From: a virus
DNA: 36,967 bases
Direction: 5' to 3' (one strand)
Virus record (IMG/VR): IMGVR_UViG_3300033148_001450
Location: 1 to 36,967 of that record
In this document: positions 1 to 8,191 of the stretch, piece after piece
Layout of the letters: every line of letters starts with the position of its first letter
Position numbering within the stretch: the first letter of the stretch is position 1
Notes under the pieces: model-generated
The model's database searches: none
Seen by the model: only the letters and a program-made list of their open reading frames with translations
What the model was told of the DNA's origin: nothing
Position numbers and translations under genes: made by a program

Positions 1-1
1 A

Positions 2-583
2 TGTGATCGTTGCGGATTCGATTATCTAAAAAGCAAACTCAAGCGGCAAAGGGGCATGTACCTCTCGCACGATTGCTTTGACGATTTAAGCAAAATTTCT
101 ACACATAGACCACGGTTCGGAACACCGAATGATTTTCAATCTCTTGGCATTCCGCCGGAGGCAACGCCGGAGGTCTATACTGTGACCGCAGCCGCGGGCA
201 TAGCTCAATTAACACAGTCACACTCTCTGTCAGAACGACGAGACGGAGAGCATCTAAGCACATTTATGCAGGTTATCAGCGACGGTGGAGCTGTAGATAT
301 TACGGCAGTCCCGGAGATCGTTGCTGGTCAAAATGGTGATATTTTAACGATTAGAGGGACATCTAATACGGACACAGTGCAATTGGACGATTCAGACACG
401 TTACATCTTATTGGCGGATACAGTATGATATTAAAGGAAGGCGACACGATAAATTTGGTTTACAATACGTTTGATGTAGCGGTAGGCGGATGGGGCGTGA
501 GTCAATGGGGAACAACCGGATATGGATTTGGAGGTGCCACCGAAGGATGGGTCGAGGTGTCACGATATAAGGGAGGAATATAA
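2..583 (+). CDS. Zinc-ribbon-headed phage virion-associated protein (5' end outside window)
   Basis: The reading frame is open from base 2 with no stop, so the gene begins before the window; the first internal ATG is at 56 but probably is not the start. The 18 residues before it begin CDRCGFDYLKSKLKRQRG, and a second cysteine element (HDCFDD) follows. Together these make the C-x2-C ... C-x-D head of a small phage zinc-ribbon family in which the head is followed by a glycine/serine-rich beta region. The C-terminal part, with a GWVEVSRY ending, resembles virion surface proteins. The stop shares one base with the next ATG (TAATG), with a GGGAGGA ribosome site just upstream. The exact virion role is unknown; the family assignment rests on the cysteine pattern. 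Confidence 0.7.
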   Translation, partial: CDRCGFDYLKSKLKRQRGMYLSHDCFDDLSKISTHRPRFGTPNDFQSLGIPPEATPEVYTVTAAAGIAQLTQSHSLSERRDGEHLSTFMQVISDGGAVDITAVPEIVAGQNGDILTIRGTSNTDTVQLDDSDTLHLIGGYSMILKEGDTINLVYNTFDVAVGGWGVSQWGTTGYGFGGATEGWVEVSRYKGGI

Positions 584-1482
584 TGGGGAGTAACACAACC
601 AATTACAATTTGTACAAACCTGCAGTCGGGGAGACCGGTTGGGGCGCTGCTGTAAACTCCTCCACCGACACGGTTGATACGACTATGAAGTTGAACGCCG
701 ACGGAGTAGCGGGTGTTCCTGCTAATACCGCACATAGAACTAGCGATGGTAAAGATCATAGCGACGTAGTCACCAATAACGCAAAGATTTCTTATACCGA
801 CGCTGCCGATGTGGGGTCAAACACAACTCATAGAACTAGCGATGGTAAGGACCATAGCGACGTCGTAACCAATAATGCAAAGATTTCTTATACCGATGCG
901 GCAGCTGTTGGATCAAACACAACTCATAGGACAAGTGATGGGAGCGACCACTCTTTTCTTGACCAGTCCGTAGTCAGCGGGGCGACGCCGACATTCGGAG
1001 CGGACAACTTATCCGACGGTGGGGGAAATGCAATCATCACTACTACTCAGGAGACGAACTTTGAAACAGCGTACACTCACGCTTCTTCTTCTGGCAGCGA
1101 TCACAGCTTGGTTAATTCTAGTCTTGTATCTACTATCAATTTTATCATTGATGGCGGAGGTGCGGCGATTGATACCGGAATAAAAGGGGACATTGAGATA
1201 CCGTTTGCGTGCACTATCAACCAGGTAACGCTTCTCGCTGACCAAGCAGCTACGTCCGTCATAGATATATGGGGAGAGGACTACGCTAACTTCCCACCTA
1301 CCGACGCGGATACGATTACGTCGGCAACACCTCCAACGATCACAGCTGCGCTTAAGTCGCAGGACAGCACGCTTACGAGTTGGACAACGTCGATAACGGC
1401 GGGAGACATATTGAGGTTTAACGTAGACTCGAACGATGTGGCAGAGCGTATAACCATATCAATAAAAGTGACTAAGACGTAG
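583..1482 (+). CDS. Tail fibre / receptor-binding-like protein with tandem repeats
   Basis: This 299-residue protein has three visible parts. Residues about 1-50 are an N-terminal piece starting [13 protein letters not shown] that probably attaches to the tail. Next comes a tandem 32-residue repeat built around [13 protein letters not shown] and [11 protein letters not shown]. The last roughly 100 residues form a beta-rich end containing [29 protein letters not shown] and [20 protein letters not shown]. That ending is common at the C terminus of phage tail fibres and base proteins. The start overlaps the previous stop by one base and has GGGAGGA in front. The last four codons overlap the end of an antisense HNH gene. 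The fibre role is inferred from domain layout; the receptor is unknown. Confidence 0.75.
   Translation: MGSNTTNYNLYKPAVGETGWGAAVNSSTDTVDTTMKLNADGVAGVPANTAHRTSDGKDHSDVVTNNAKISYTDAADVGSNTTHRTSDGKDHSDVVTNNAKISYTDAAAVGSNTTHRTSDGSDHSFLDQSVVSGATPTFGADNLSDGGGNAIITTTQETNFETAYTHASSSGSDHSLVNSSLVSTINFIIDGGGAAIDTGIKGDIEIPFACTINQVTLLADQAATSVIDIWGEDYANFPPTDADTITSATPPTITAALKSQDSTLTSWTTSITAGDILRFNVDSNDVAERITISIKVTKT
733..955 (+). repeat. Tandem 96-bp in-frame repeat inside the fibre gene
   Basis: Two near-identical 96-base units start at 733 and 829 (both begin CATAGAACTAGCGATGGTAA), and a third partial unit starts at 925. The period is exactly 32 codons. Differences between units are mostly at third codon positions, so the amino-acid repeat is maintained. 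This looks like a shaft-lengthening repeat. Confidence 0.9.
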
Positions 1483-1948
1483 TCTTACGGCACTCTTTAC
1501 ATTCAGGGCGATAACCTAGTAGACTGGAAGACATTTTATGGAAATTACTAATAGGAAACCATTTGCGGCAGATAGAGCAGAGTTTCTTTCCGTTTTTTAT
1601 TCGGGATATTCTATTGTGGTGTACGGCGTGCACAGAATTGGACAGAAGTTCAAGGTTTTCGATCCTGTCATCATCACGAATACCGTTCTTGTGGTGAACA
1701 ATTTCTTCAGGAAACGGTTTGAGGGGACGGTCAAGATGCTGTTCCATTACATGGCGATAGCGTTTAACCCTTTTGCCATTTATGGTGAGCATCCAGTACC
1801 CATGAACGTCAAGACCGCCAACGCCATCAGGGTTTTTAAGAGTTTTGTTAGGGCTACCGTGTTTTCTCCAACGGGTGTAATGTTTCGAACACCATCCTCG
1901 TCCGTGAGAAGGTTTATCACAGTCTTTAATCGAACATTGAGTTCTCAT
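1472..1948 (-). CDS. HNH homing endonuclease, antisense insertion in the tail module
   Basis: This 158-residue protein, counted from ATG at 1948, has three parts. An N-terminal zinc-finger-like stretch reads CSIKDCDKP ... [10 protein letters not shown]. An HNH_3-type core has [14 protein letters not shown], the catalytic-type EIVHHKNG, and [10 protein letters not shown]-terminal cysteine ribbon has CSICRKWFP and ECKEC. HNH enzymes of this type nick or cut DNA to copy their own gene into vacant sites. An upstream TTG at 1966 is possible, but neither start has a strong ribosome site. The gene lies opposite to all surrounding virion genes, and its last codons overlap the end of the fibre gene, as expected for a mobile insert. 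Catalytic activity is inferred from the intact core. Confidence 0.88.
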   Translation of the reverse strand: MRTQCSIKDCDKPSHGRGWCSKHYTRWRKHGSPNKTLKNPDGVGGLDVHGYWMLTINGKRVKRYRHVMEQHLDRPLKPFPEEIVHHKNGIRDDDRIENLELLSNSVHAVHHNRISRIKNGKKLCSICRKWFPISNFHKMSSSLLGYRPECKECRKTTS

Positions 1949-2025
1949 TTTGGAAGTATAACACAAATTACCCGTATGTCAATAATAGGGAGGGCACCAT
2001 CGCCGGGAATAATCTAAATACGAAG

Positions 2026-3393
2026 TTGTTGCTTCATATGACTGGTGCGGATGGTTCTACGACGTTTACAGATTCCAGCGTAGCCGCCCCAACTCATGTC
2101 CCTGTAGCACAGGGCGACGCGCAAATAGACACTGCTATTAAAAAGTGGGGGACGGGATCAGGGTTGTTCGACGGCACGGGAGACTATGTAACGGTTCCTG
2201 ACTCGGCGGATTGGGATATTATGGGCAGCAACTCTGATGACCAAACAGTTGACTTACAAATGAACATAGCAAATACCGTAGGCACGCAAGCCTTATTGAC
2301 ACAGAGAGCAAGTAGTTCTAGCTTTTGGCAGATAACTGTGAGTAATGGTGGAGGTCTCGGTGTTTATGGATGGGATGGAGCCTATATTGGGCGGCTGTCT
2401 CAAAATCCTGTAGTTACAGCTTCAACATGGCAACACATCGCATGGATTAAAGTTGGTTCTATTTACAGTCTATATCTTGATGGCATTCAAGTTGATTATG
2501 GATGGGATGATAGAACAATATCTGTTTCAGCGCCATTGTTTATTGGACAAGAAGATACGCTAAGTTATGAGTTTGAAGGAAACCTCGACGAGGTAAGAGT
2601 CCAATCCGACAACTACTTCCTAGCCGCACCTAACTCTTTCCCCGCGGCACCACTTTTACTCTATGGAGAGGGCGTGGATGAAGCGACCACTATGTCTAAC
2701 GATGGGTATAGCGGAGCGGTTACGATGTCTGGGGGAGCAAAGCTTGACGATGGGCAGAAGAAGTTTAATGCTACCACCTCGATGTTCTTTGATGGGGCGA
2801 GCGACTATCTCTCTGTGGTTGATACCAGTGGCACGGATTATGATATTGCGGCGTCGCTTACCGACTCTTGGACTATTGACCTTTGGTTCAAACCTGATAG
2901 TGCAGGGGCTACGACATCTGAAACGTTGATACAACAGCACGACGGAACTGACCATTGGGAGTTATATTGGAATGCCTCAGAGAATGTTCTGTTTCGCATT
3001 AAAGACGATGCTGTAACTTTGTTAAGTATTGCTAGCACAAGCGAGCCAGCAGGACTGGCGTGGCACCACGTTGCTATTATTAAGTCAGCAGCCAATTACG
3101 GACTATATGTTGACGGAACTCAAGAGGCTTATGGTTCTATTGCATCAACAATCGCTCCTGCCGCAAGTCTTAGCATTGGACTTTGGGCAGGAGGTTTATA
3201 TCCATTTGGCGGGAACATGGAACAAATACAGATAACCAAGGGGAATAAGTTTGGGGTTGTTCCGAACGTAGGGTTAACAAGCACGCTCACTGTCCCAACA
3301 GCAGTCCTAACCCAGGACACAATCACCGAGCCGACAGAGGAGTATTCACCGGACGCAAATTTAGCAAGAAGTCAAGTGGTTATAATCGCATAA
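2026..3393 (+). CDS. Double LamG / concanavalin-like lectin virion protein
   Basis: The protein holds two copies of a LamG/concanavalin A-like fold. Each copy has an entry motif (LLLHMTGADGSTTFTD; LLLYGEGVDEATTM), a FDGTGDY or FDGASDY strand, a W-H-H/Q-HIAWIK type strand, and a YGLYVDGTQ type strand. Such domains in phage tails usually bind glycans. The start is uncertain: TTG 2026 and ATG 2038 both lack a convincing ribosome site. The frame stays open upstream to base 1930, inside the start region of the antisense HNH gene, and reads plausible sequence without an ATG or GTG. The N terminus may therefore have been displaced by the HNH insertion. The frame is the same as that of the fibre gene at 583. 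Confidence 0.8.
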   Translation: MLLHMTGADGSTTFTDSSVAAPTHVPVAQGDAQIDTAIKKWGTGSGLFDGTGDYVTVPDSADWDIMGSNSDDQTVDLQMNIANTVGTQALLTQRASSSSFWQITVSNGGGLGVYGWDGAYIGRLSQNPVVTASTWQHIAWIKVGSIYSLYLDGIQVDYGWDDRTISVSAPLFIGQEDTLSYEFEGNLDEVRVQSDNYFLAAPNSFPAAPLLLYGEGVDEATTMSNDGYSGAVTMSGGAKLDDGQKKFNATTSMFFDGASDYLSVVDTSGTDYDIAASLTDSWTIDLWFKPDSAGATTSETLIQQHDGTDHWELYWNASENVLFRIKDDAVTLLSIASTSEPAGLAWHHVAIIKSAANYGLYVDGTQEAYGSIASTIAPAASLSIGLWAGGLYPFGGNMEQIQITKGNKFGVVPNVGLTSTLTVPTAVLTQDTITEPTEEYSPDANLARSQVVIIA

Positions 3394-3405
3394 AAGGAGA
3401 ACAAA

Positions 3406-3756
3406 ATGGCATCAACAATCGGAGTATGGAAAATTTTTGACGCGGAAGTGATCGGAGCCGGTGGGACAGCCACGTCTGCTCCGATCGAGATGGGTACAGC
3501 GTTAGCATTAGCGTTGCACGTAAACTCTATCGCTGGAACAACGGAAGACGTGACATTTACGTATTCTCTAGGGAACACTAGGGACGATACGTTTATCATA
3601 CCGTCGTCGCCAGCAACTATTGGGGCTAATATAGGCGCTGTGGATGTACTTGATTTTGCGCCGGAGTTAGCAAAATACATTAAGATCATAGCTACGAATA
3701 ATGATGTAGCGGGTGTGACGCTTACAGCAACGTTAACCGTTCAGGAAAATAGTTAA
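3406..3756 (+). CDS. Small beta-rich virion protein
   Basis: This is a 116-residue acidic protein starting MASTIGVWKIFDAEV. It has alternating hydrophobic strands and no transmembrane segment or cysteine. An AAAGGAGAA ribosome site precedes the ATG. It is the first of a run of small beta-rich proteins between the lectin-like protein and the membrane cluster, most of them linked by overlapping stop and start codons. I do not recognise the family. A virion accessory or decoration role is inferred only from neighbours and composition. Confidence 0.7.
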   Translation: MASTIGVWKIFDAEVIGAGGTATSAPIEMGTALALALHVNSIAGTTEDVTFTYSLGNTRDDTFIIPSSPATIGANIGAVDVLDFAPELAKYIKIIATNNDVAGVTLTATLTVQENS

Positions 3757-3766
3757 GGAGAACGAT

Positions 3767-4273
3767 ATGGGTTTAGCATCAGGTCCTAAAGATAAAACAG
3801 AGACGATCATTAAAAAGGTTATAGAGAAGGTCGTAGAAAGACCTAAGTTCGTCGATGTTATCATCGAACGACCTGTGTACCGCGATAAGATCGTCGAAGT
3901 TCCGGTAATTAAAGAAGTGGAAGTTATCAAGGAAGTCGTGAAGATTGTTGAAGTGGAGAAGATTGTGGAGGTACCTAAGTTCGTCCACAAGACAGTCGAT
4001 GTAGTGAATGTTAAGGTACAGCCAAAGATTGTCTACGACGCTAAGATCGTAGAGAAGATCGTACCAGTGTCAAAGCCGGAGATACGGATTAAGCATATCG
4101 AGGAAGTGGTACGCGTCCCGAAGATCGTTTACAATGAGATACAGAAGGAGATTGTAGTTCCTGTGTTGAAGGAAAAGGACATCATTGTAAGCCGACCGAA
4201 GTTTGTGGACAAGGAAGTAACTGTCGTTAAACCTAAATACGTATGTCAGAAATGCGGGCATGAGGTAAGATGA
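3767..4273 (+). CDS. Val/Lys/Glu/Pro-repeat protein (alveolin-like repeats) with C-terminal half zinc ribbon
   Basis: This 168-residue protein is built almost wholly of short repeats of the type EKIVEVPKFVHK, RPKFVDVIIERPVYRDK and VPKIVYNEI, in which charged pairs, V/I pairs and a proline recur every 10 to 13 residues. This pattern strongly resembles the EKIVEVP repeats of alveolins (IMCp domain), which form filamentous sheets under protist membranes; the shared pattern may be convergence. The last residues, YVCQKCGHEVR, form one C-x2-C knuckle, enough for half a zinc site, so pairing with another chain is possible. AAGGAGAA precedes the ATG at 3767. The stop overlaps the next gene by four bases. 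A fibrous virion component is the best guess. Confidence 0.75.
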   Translation: MGLASGPKDKTETIIKKVIEKVVERPKFVDVIIERPVYRDKIVEVPVIKEVEVIKEVVKIVEVEKIVEVPKFVHKTVDVVNVKVQPKIVYDAKIVEKIVPVSKPEIRIKHIEEVVRVPKIVYNEIQKEIVVPVLKEKDIIVSRPKFVDKEVTVVKPKYVCQKCGHEVR

Positions 4274-4875
4274 GAGCTGTACAGCATACAAAAGAAGTTG
4301 GGGATTTTGATTACTTCAACACGTACACGTTGACGAATCTATACGTTGAGCAGGTGTTTGGAGAGCATATCTCCACCATCAACATAACGAACGATTCGAC
4401 AACGGACACCGTTCAGTTCAGCTTTGATGGGGCTACGCTGGCGGGTGAAGTGAAGCCGGGAGAATCGCTCCGCCTTAACGTAGATCAGAAATACAGCGTC
4501 TATGTTAAGGGAACGGCAGGCGGGGACGACATACGGATATGGAGTTATGCGGACATCAGCGCGTCGTCTGTGACCGCGGCGTTCGCTCCATTGGGCGTTG
4601 TGAATAAGTCTTATGAGGGGACGTTAACAGCAGGAGTGTCTCCGTTGATTATCGACTTCAACGCTGATTCTGGGCGTAATGCGAAAGAGGGCTGGATAAC
4701 TTGCGATGGAGTAGGGGTTGAGATGACAGTAGCCTTCTCTAGAGATGGCGCAACATTCGGGGACCCGTGGACAATGAGGTCGGGTGAGAACACAAACTTT
4801 ACAAACTTCGATGTTGACCAATTACGATTGGTACACACTGGGGATGACGTGCCATATAGGGCGGTGCTAATATAA
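4270..4875 (+). CDS. Virion-associated beta protein, two-domain
   Basis: The protein has 201 residues. The N-terminal half contains INITNDSTTDTVQFSFDG and EVKPGESLRLNVD, typical of a beta-sandwich in phage baseplate or decoration proteins. The C-terminal half contains VEMTVAFSRDGATFGDPWTM. There are no membrane segments. ATG overlaps the previous stop (ATGA) and the end overlaps the next start (TAATG), so translation is probably coupled. The function is not recognised beyond a likely structural role. Confidence 0.7.
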   Translation: MRAVQHTKEVGDFDYFNTYTLTNLYVEQVFGEHISTINITNDSTTDTVQFSFDGATLAGEVKPGESLRLNVDQKYSVYVKGTAGGDDIRIWSYADISASSVTAAFAPLGVVNKSYEGTLTAGVSPLIIDFNADSGRNAKEGWITCDGVGVEMTVAFSRDGATFGDPWTMRSGENTNFTNFDVDQLRLVHTGDDVPYRAVLI

Positions 4876-5270
4876 TGTCTGACTTCAAGCCAAGCCAAAT
4901 CTCAGGTGATGTAGATGCGACAGCGACGATAGAGGGCATCTCGCTAACGAAGTTCAGCTCTACAGGGGTTGCCAGTAACGTGCCGGATACTACGACAACG
5001 ACAGTGCATACGCAGTCGTATGTAGCAGGGACATTTGAGAACTTGGTGATAGTGTCTTGCAGTGGATCGACGAACGCGAAGTTTACTCTATATAAGAACA
5101 CGATTCTGTTTGACACAATGAGGAGCTCTCCACAGCGTAACGTAAGCTTTGATTTTACAGGAGCCCCGTTAGCCTTAGCTCTTGGAGACACGATAGACGT
5201 TAAGGTGGAGCACTTCCATACAGGTGTATTGGAGACCTTTGAAGCAACAATATATGGATACCCAGCATAA
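4875..5270 (+). CDS. Small virion-associated protein
   Basis: This 131-residue beta-rich protein begins MSDFKPSQISGDVDATATIEG. Its middle reads like a fibre-head or decoration domain (VSCSGSTNAKFTLYKNTILFDT). One-base overlaps with both neighbours (TAATG) place it in the same translationally coupled run. No catalytic motifs are visible. The family is not recognised. Confidence 0.68.
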   Translation: MSDFKPSQISGDVDATATIEGISLTKFSSTGVASNVPDTTTTTVHTQSYVAGTFENLVIVSCSGSTNAKFTLYKNTILFDTMRSSPQRNVSFDFTGAPLALALGDTIDVKVEHFHTGVLETFEATIYGYPA

Positions 5271-5530
5271 TGGCGGACACAGGAGTACCATCACAAGATT
5301 TAGCGAAGCCGACAGTCCAAGTTCAGCGACTATGGTACGACGACCAAATCGCAGAGAAGAAGTACCAGCTGTCAAGAGTCAAGGCAGATGTCGAGCGCTT
5401 CGTACAAGGGACGATAAAGAAGATGGAAGCAGATGTGATTATGTTGGACAGGGAGATAGCCGAGCTCATGCGTAAGAAGGATGAGCTTGAGAAGTATGGG
5501 AGCCAGGAAGTTATTGAATTGAAACGTTAA
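5270..5530 (+). CDS. Small coiled-coil protein
   Basis: This 86-residue, highly charged protein has a heptad-like helix covering roughly residues 20-80 (VKADVERFVQ, MEADVIMLDREIAELMRKK), so it is predicted to be a coiled coil. It starts with ATG overlapping the previous stop and is followed by a strong AAGGAGGA site for the next gene. It could be an assembly chaperone or tail scaffolding piece. No specific family is recognised. Confidence 0.7.
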   Translation: MADTGVPSQDLAKPTVQVQRLWYDDQIAEKKYQLSRVKADVERFVQGTIKKMEADVIMLDREIAELMRKKDELEKYGSQEVIELKR

Positions 5531-5544
5531 CCAAGGAGGACACA

Positions 5545-6543
5545 GTGGCAGATGGTAATTTGAAGACAGAGATTTCACGTAATGAATTAGAGAACACAGC
5601 GTCAAACGTTGTGTTCACTCAAATCGCGGACGACGCGGGCAACGTTGCTAGTATTACAACCGGTGCGTTAGATGTTAACGCGTCAGTAGTATTGGACACA
5701 TCCTATGTTGATGACAGCGTGTTCGTTATCGGCACAGACAGAGTAAACGCTCAAGGTTTCTTGGCTGATGAAACAGCTACGGACAGCGTGGACGAAGGGG
5801 ACATTGGTCTTGCTCGTATGACGTTGGACAGACGGATGATTACTTCGTCTGAGCAGTCTGGGACATGGGACATCGGTACGGTAACGACCTTAACCGGTAT
5901 TACCAATGTTGTCAGCGTTGACGACAATGCCGGATCGCTTACTATCGACAATTCCACATTAGCAGTGGTCGGTGGCGGGACAGAAGCAACTGCGTTAAGG
6001 GTGACTATCGCTAATGATTCGACAGGTCTCTTGTCCATTGACGATAATGGCGGAAGTATTACCGTTGATGGTTCTGTGACAGTGTCCGCGACTGATCTGG
6101 ACATCCGTAGTTTGACCCACGTTTCTGATAGCGTTTCTATCGGCGACGGGACAGATACACTAGCCGTTAACACAGACGGATCAATCAATGTTGTCTTTGG
6201 TGTAGCAGCAACTGGCAGTGAGATATGTGATTACGACACAGCCAACGTAGCTTCAGCAGGGACATCTAACCACGACTACACTGTCGCTAACGCAACGTTC
6301 CTTTGTGAGCGCGTGTCGTTCGGCGGTTCCGGTCGTATGAAGGTGGAGATTCAAGCAGGACCTGTAGCATCGCTTGTGACCAAGGCTGTTCGGTTCACTA
6401 AGAGGGACACGTCTGATGACCAGGTGTTCGACCCGGCATTGGTTGTACCTGTTGCTAGCACAGGAACGCTAAGGGTCATTCGTACCCAGCGCTCTGCAGG
6501 AACGCTTGATGTTTACTCTACCATTATGGGAAATGATATTTAA
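5545..6543 (+). CDS. Beta-repeat virion protein (332 aa)
   Basis: The start is GTG at 5545, chosen because AAGGAGGA lies eight bases upstream at 5533-5540. The middle contains several short similar strands (SVDDNAGSLTIDN, SIDDNGGSITVDG, SIGDGTDTLAVN), suggesting a stacked beta structure. The C-terminal third (residues about 220-332) looks like a separate jelly-roll-like head with FLCERVSFGGSGRMKVEIQ. Such proteins form fibres or decorations. It sits within the coupled run of small virion genes and ends one base into the next ATG. The structural role is inferred. Confidence 0.72.
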   Translation: MADGNLKTEISRNELENTASNVVFTQIADDAGNVASITTGALDVNASVVLDTSYVDDSVFVIGTDRVNAQGFLADETATDSVDEGDIGLARMTLDRRMITSSEQSGTWDIGTVTTLTGITNVVSVDDNAGSLTIDNSTLAVVGGGTEATALRVTIANDSTGLLSIDDNGGSITVDGSVTVSATDLDIRSLTHVSDSVSIGDGTDTLAVNTDGSINVVFGVAATGSEICDYDTANVASAGTSNHDYTVANATFLCERVSFGGSGRMKVEIQAGPVASLVTKAVRFTKRDTSDDQVFDPALVVPVASTGTLRVIRTQRSAGTLDVYSTIMGNDI

Positions 6544-6725
6544 TGGTTAAGAAAAAGACTGCTGTAAAGAAACCTGAAGGCGTGCAACTTGTCGAGGGGA
6601 ACGGTCTGCGCATACAGATCGCTCTTCTCGATAAGATTGCACGGAAACTTGATAACATCGACGCTAACATTGTAGCCCAGAATGATATGCTCATGGAGAT
6701 TCTGGAGAAGGTGAACGATGGCTGA
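6543..6725 (+). CDS. Small helical protein (60 aa)
   Basis: The start ATG overlaps the previous stop (TAATG) and the end overlaps the next gene by eight bases. The N terminus is lysine-rich (MVKKKTAVKK) and the C-terminal half is an amphipathic helix (LDKIARKLDNIDANIVAQND), suited to oligomerising as a coiled coil. The type is common in phage tail modules, but the function is unknown. Confidence 0.65.
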   Translation: MVKKKTAVKKPEGVQLVEGNGLRIQIALLDKIARKLDNIDANIVAQNDMLMEILEKVNDG

Positions 6726-7245
6726 CGATAACAACGTAACAGATAACGCTTCTATTTGGGATGAGCTTGGCGACAGGGCGGTTACAGTGACGACCGACGG
6801 GGCTAAGGAACGTCTCGACTGTAACATGGATGGTAGTGAGGTCATTATATCTGACAGTGAGTCGGCAACGAAGTATCAGATGAAGACGGACTTCGACGCT
6901 GTCGGGGACCTTCTAAATGTAACCACCGATACCGTCTTGCATAGCGTTACCGGAACAGGAACGCTTGATTTTGTTGCGGTTACCGGGTCTAACGCCAACT
7001 TTGAGATAACCATTGAGGTTGATGGGGTAGAGCGTATCAGAATTACGATGGCTGAATTATCTGCTATTGGATTGTCTAACGCTACCAATGTTCCGTTCTG
7101 GGCGGAGACCGCTAATAAGAACTTTCGGTACAGCCCTAACATCCCGGTAGGTTATACAGCAAGCTTCCGAATCCTAGCGAAATCAACAGGGAGCCCGATA
7201 GCAACAGTAAAACATCTTACGTTGTACAGAGAGAGGATAACGTAA
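6718..7245 (+). CDS. Virion-associated beta protein (175 aa)
   Basis: This acidic, Thr/Ser/Val-rich protein has repeated short strands (TVTTDGAKERLDC, LNVTTDTVLHSVTGTG) and no membrane segment. The C-terminal part, around PNIPVGYTASFRILAKSTG, resembles a receptor-binding or decoration beta-sandwich. It overlaps the preceding gene by eight bases and the next by one. No family is recognised; a structural role is inferred from position. Confidence 0.65.
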   Translation: MADDNNVTDNASIWDELGDRAVTVTTDGAKERLDCNMDGSEVIISDSESATKYQMKTDFDAVGDLLNVTTDTVLHSVTGTGTLDFVAVTGSNANFEITIEVDGVERIRITMAELSAIGLSNATNVPFWAETANKNFRYSPNIPVGYTASFRILAKSTGSPIATVKHLTLYRERIT

Positions 7246-7577
7246 TGAGTGTACTAAAAGAAGTAACGTTCCTCGACGAGGAGATTAGAGATACGAGTTC
7301 GCATGATGGGAGCACAGTCTTCAATGGGTCGTACATCGTTAAGACTATTGTTATCGAGAATGAGTTGAATCAGGCTGTCACGTTTCAGTGTCAAGCGTCT
7401 ATGCACGATGACTTCTCCAACAGTTTTGATGTCGGGGCAACATGGGACGTATCGGCAAACACAAACTCTTATCAAACCTGTGAGAGTTATTTTCCCTATT
7501 GGAGATTGGTAGCGACATGCGCATCCTCTCCGTCGTCGGGGGACTTAACTGTCCACATACTGGGAGTACCCTCATAA
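7245..7577 (+). CDS. Small beta protein (110 aa)
   Basis: It starts ATG overlapping the previous stop and ends in TAATG with the next gene. It contains a strand-rich core, with VKTIVIENELNQAVTFQCQ and WRLVATCASSPSSGDLTV at the end. The SPSSGDLTV-type ending is seen in phage tail accessory proteins that follow fibre genes. The function is unassigned. Confidence 0.65.
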   Translation: MSVLKEVTFLDEEIRDTSSHDGSTVFNGSYIVKTIVIENELNQAVTFQCQASMHDDFSNSFDVGATWDVSANTNSYQTCESYFPYWRLVATCASSPSSGDLTVHILGVPS

Positions 7578-7768
7578 TGGCTGGTACACTAGATCAGACA
7601 CCATCATCGGTAGTAAAAAGATTCAGTAAAATCCTTGACATTGACGGAATGACACGTCCGCAGACAAAATCGGCACTTGATAACTTCCTAAACAAAGGAT
7701 GGAGGCTCTCAGCTATTTACAATGAGGGAGGGAAGAACAGGGCGGTCTTGGTAAGGGAAGCGGAATGA
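7577..7768 (+). CDS. Small phage protein (63 aa)
   Basis: I take ATG 7577 as the start because it overlaps the preceding stop codon (TAATG), like its neighbours; an upstream in-frame start at 7499 would lie deep inside the previous gene. The protein (MAGTLDQTPSSVVKRFSKIL ...) is basic and probably helical, with ALDNFLNKGWRLSAIYNEG in the second half. It overlaps the next ATG by four bases (ATGA). The family is unknown. Confidence 0.65.
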   Translation: MAGTLDQTPSSVVKRFSKILDIDGMTRPQTKSALDNFLNKGWRLSAIYNEGGKNRAVLVREAE

Positions 7769-8022
7769 CCGAATACGTCATCGCCCTCGGTACCATTGTT
7801 GCAGTAGTAGGGCTGGTTTGGAAGATTGCACATGAAATGAAAAAGTCCTGTGATGATAAAATAGCAAGGATGTACTCAAGATTCGATGAGCATAAAGAAC
7901 ACATGGAGGACACCCACGTGAGTAAGGAAGTGCACGATTTGAAATACGATCAAATGAAAGAGACAATGGATGAGATAAAGACGGACGTTAAAGAGCTGTT
8001 GAATAGAGGCAAGGGTGAGTGA
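7765..8022 (+). CDS. Single-pass membrane protein with coiled-coil tail
   Basis: Residues about 4-22 (YVIALGTIVAVVGLVWKIA) form one transmembrane helix. The remaining roughly 60 residues are charged and helical (DEIKTDVKELLNRGKGE). This layout is shared by XhlA-like or spanin-like lysis accessories and by small tail membrane proteins. It is the first gene of a membrane-protein cluster that ends with a holin-like gene, so a lysis role is plausible but unproven. Confidence 0.7.
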   Translation: MTEYVIALGTIVAVVGLVWKIAHEMKKSCDDKIARMYSRFDEHKEHMEDTHVSKEVHDLKYDQMKETMDEIKTDVKELLNRGKGE

Positions 8023-8191
8023 ATTATGGATTCGTATGAACTACCAAACGTTAATGCACCTTATGACATCATTAGAGAAGGCACACAATGATCTACAGCA
8101 GGCTATGGACAAGGCGGCAGCGGACCCGGAGCGGTGTAAACCAAATACGTGTATGAAACTTACTTGCAAGGAGAGAATGACAGATGAGTGA
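8015..8191 (+). CDS. Small three-cysteine protein (58 aa)
   Basis: The frame from GTG 8015 (or ATG 8036, 51 residues) runs to TGA 8189-8191. It overlaps the end of the preceding gene and the start of the next, as expected for coupled translation. The sequence contains MTSLEKAHNDLQQAMDKAAA, then a cysteine cluster CKPNTCMKLTC near the C terminus, which could bind a metal or form a disulfide. GAGGCAAG lies just before the GTG. The frame fills a gap that would otherwise be empty, and its composition looks protein-like. The function is unknown. Confidence 0.6.
   Translation: MSELWIRMNYQTLMHLMTSLEKAHNDLQQAMDKAAADPERCKPNTCMKLTCKERMTDE

Noticed and set aside
721-960. CRISPR-like array
   Set aside because: The repeats are long (96 bp), have no spacers and are in frame within a fibre gene.
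1538-2017. Plus-strand open frame of 159 codons
   Set aside because: It lies exactly opposite the HNH gene, has no ribosome site and shows no protein-like pattern. The minus-strand HNH motifs are clear.
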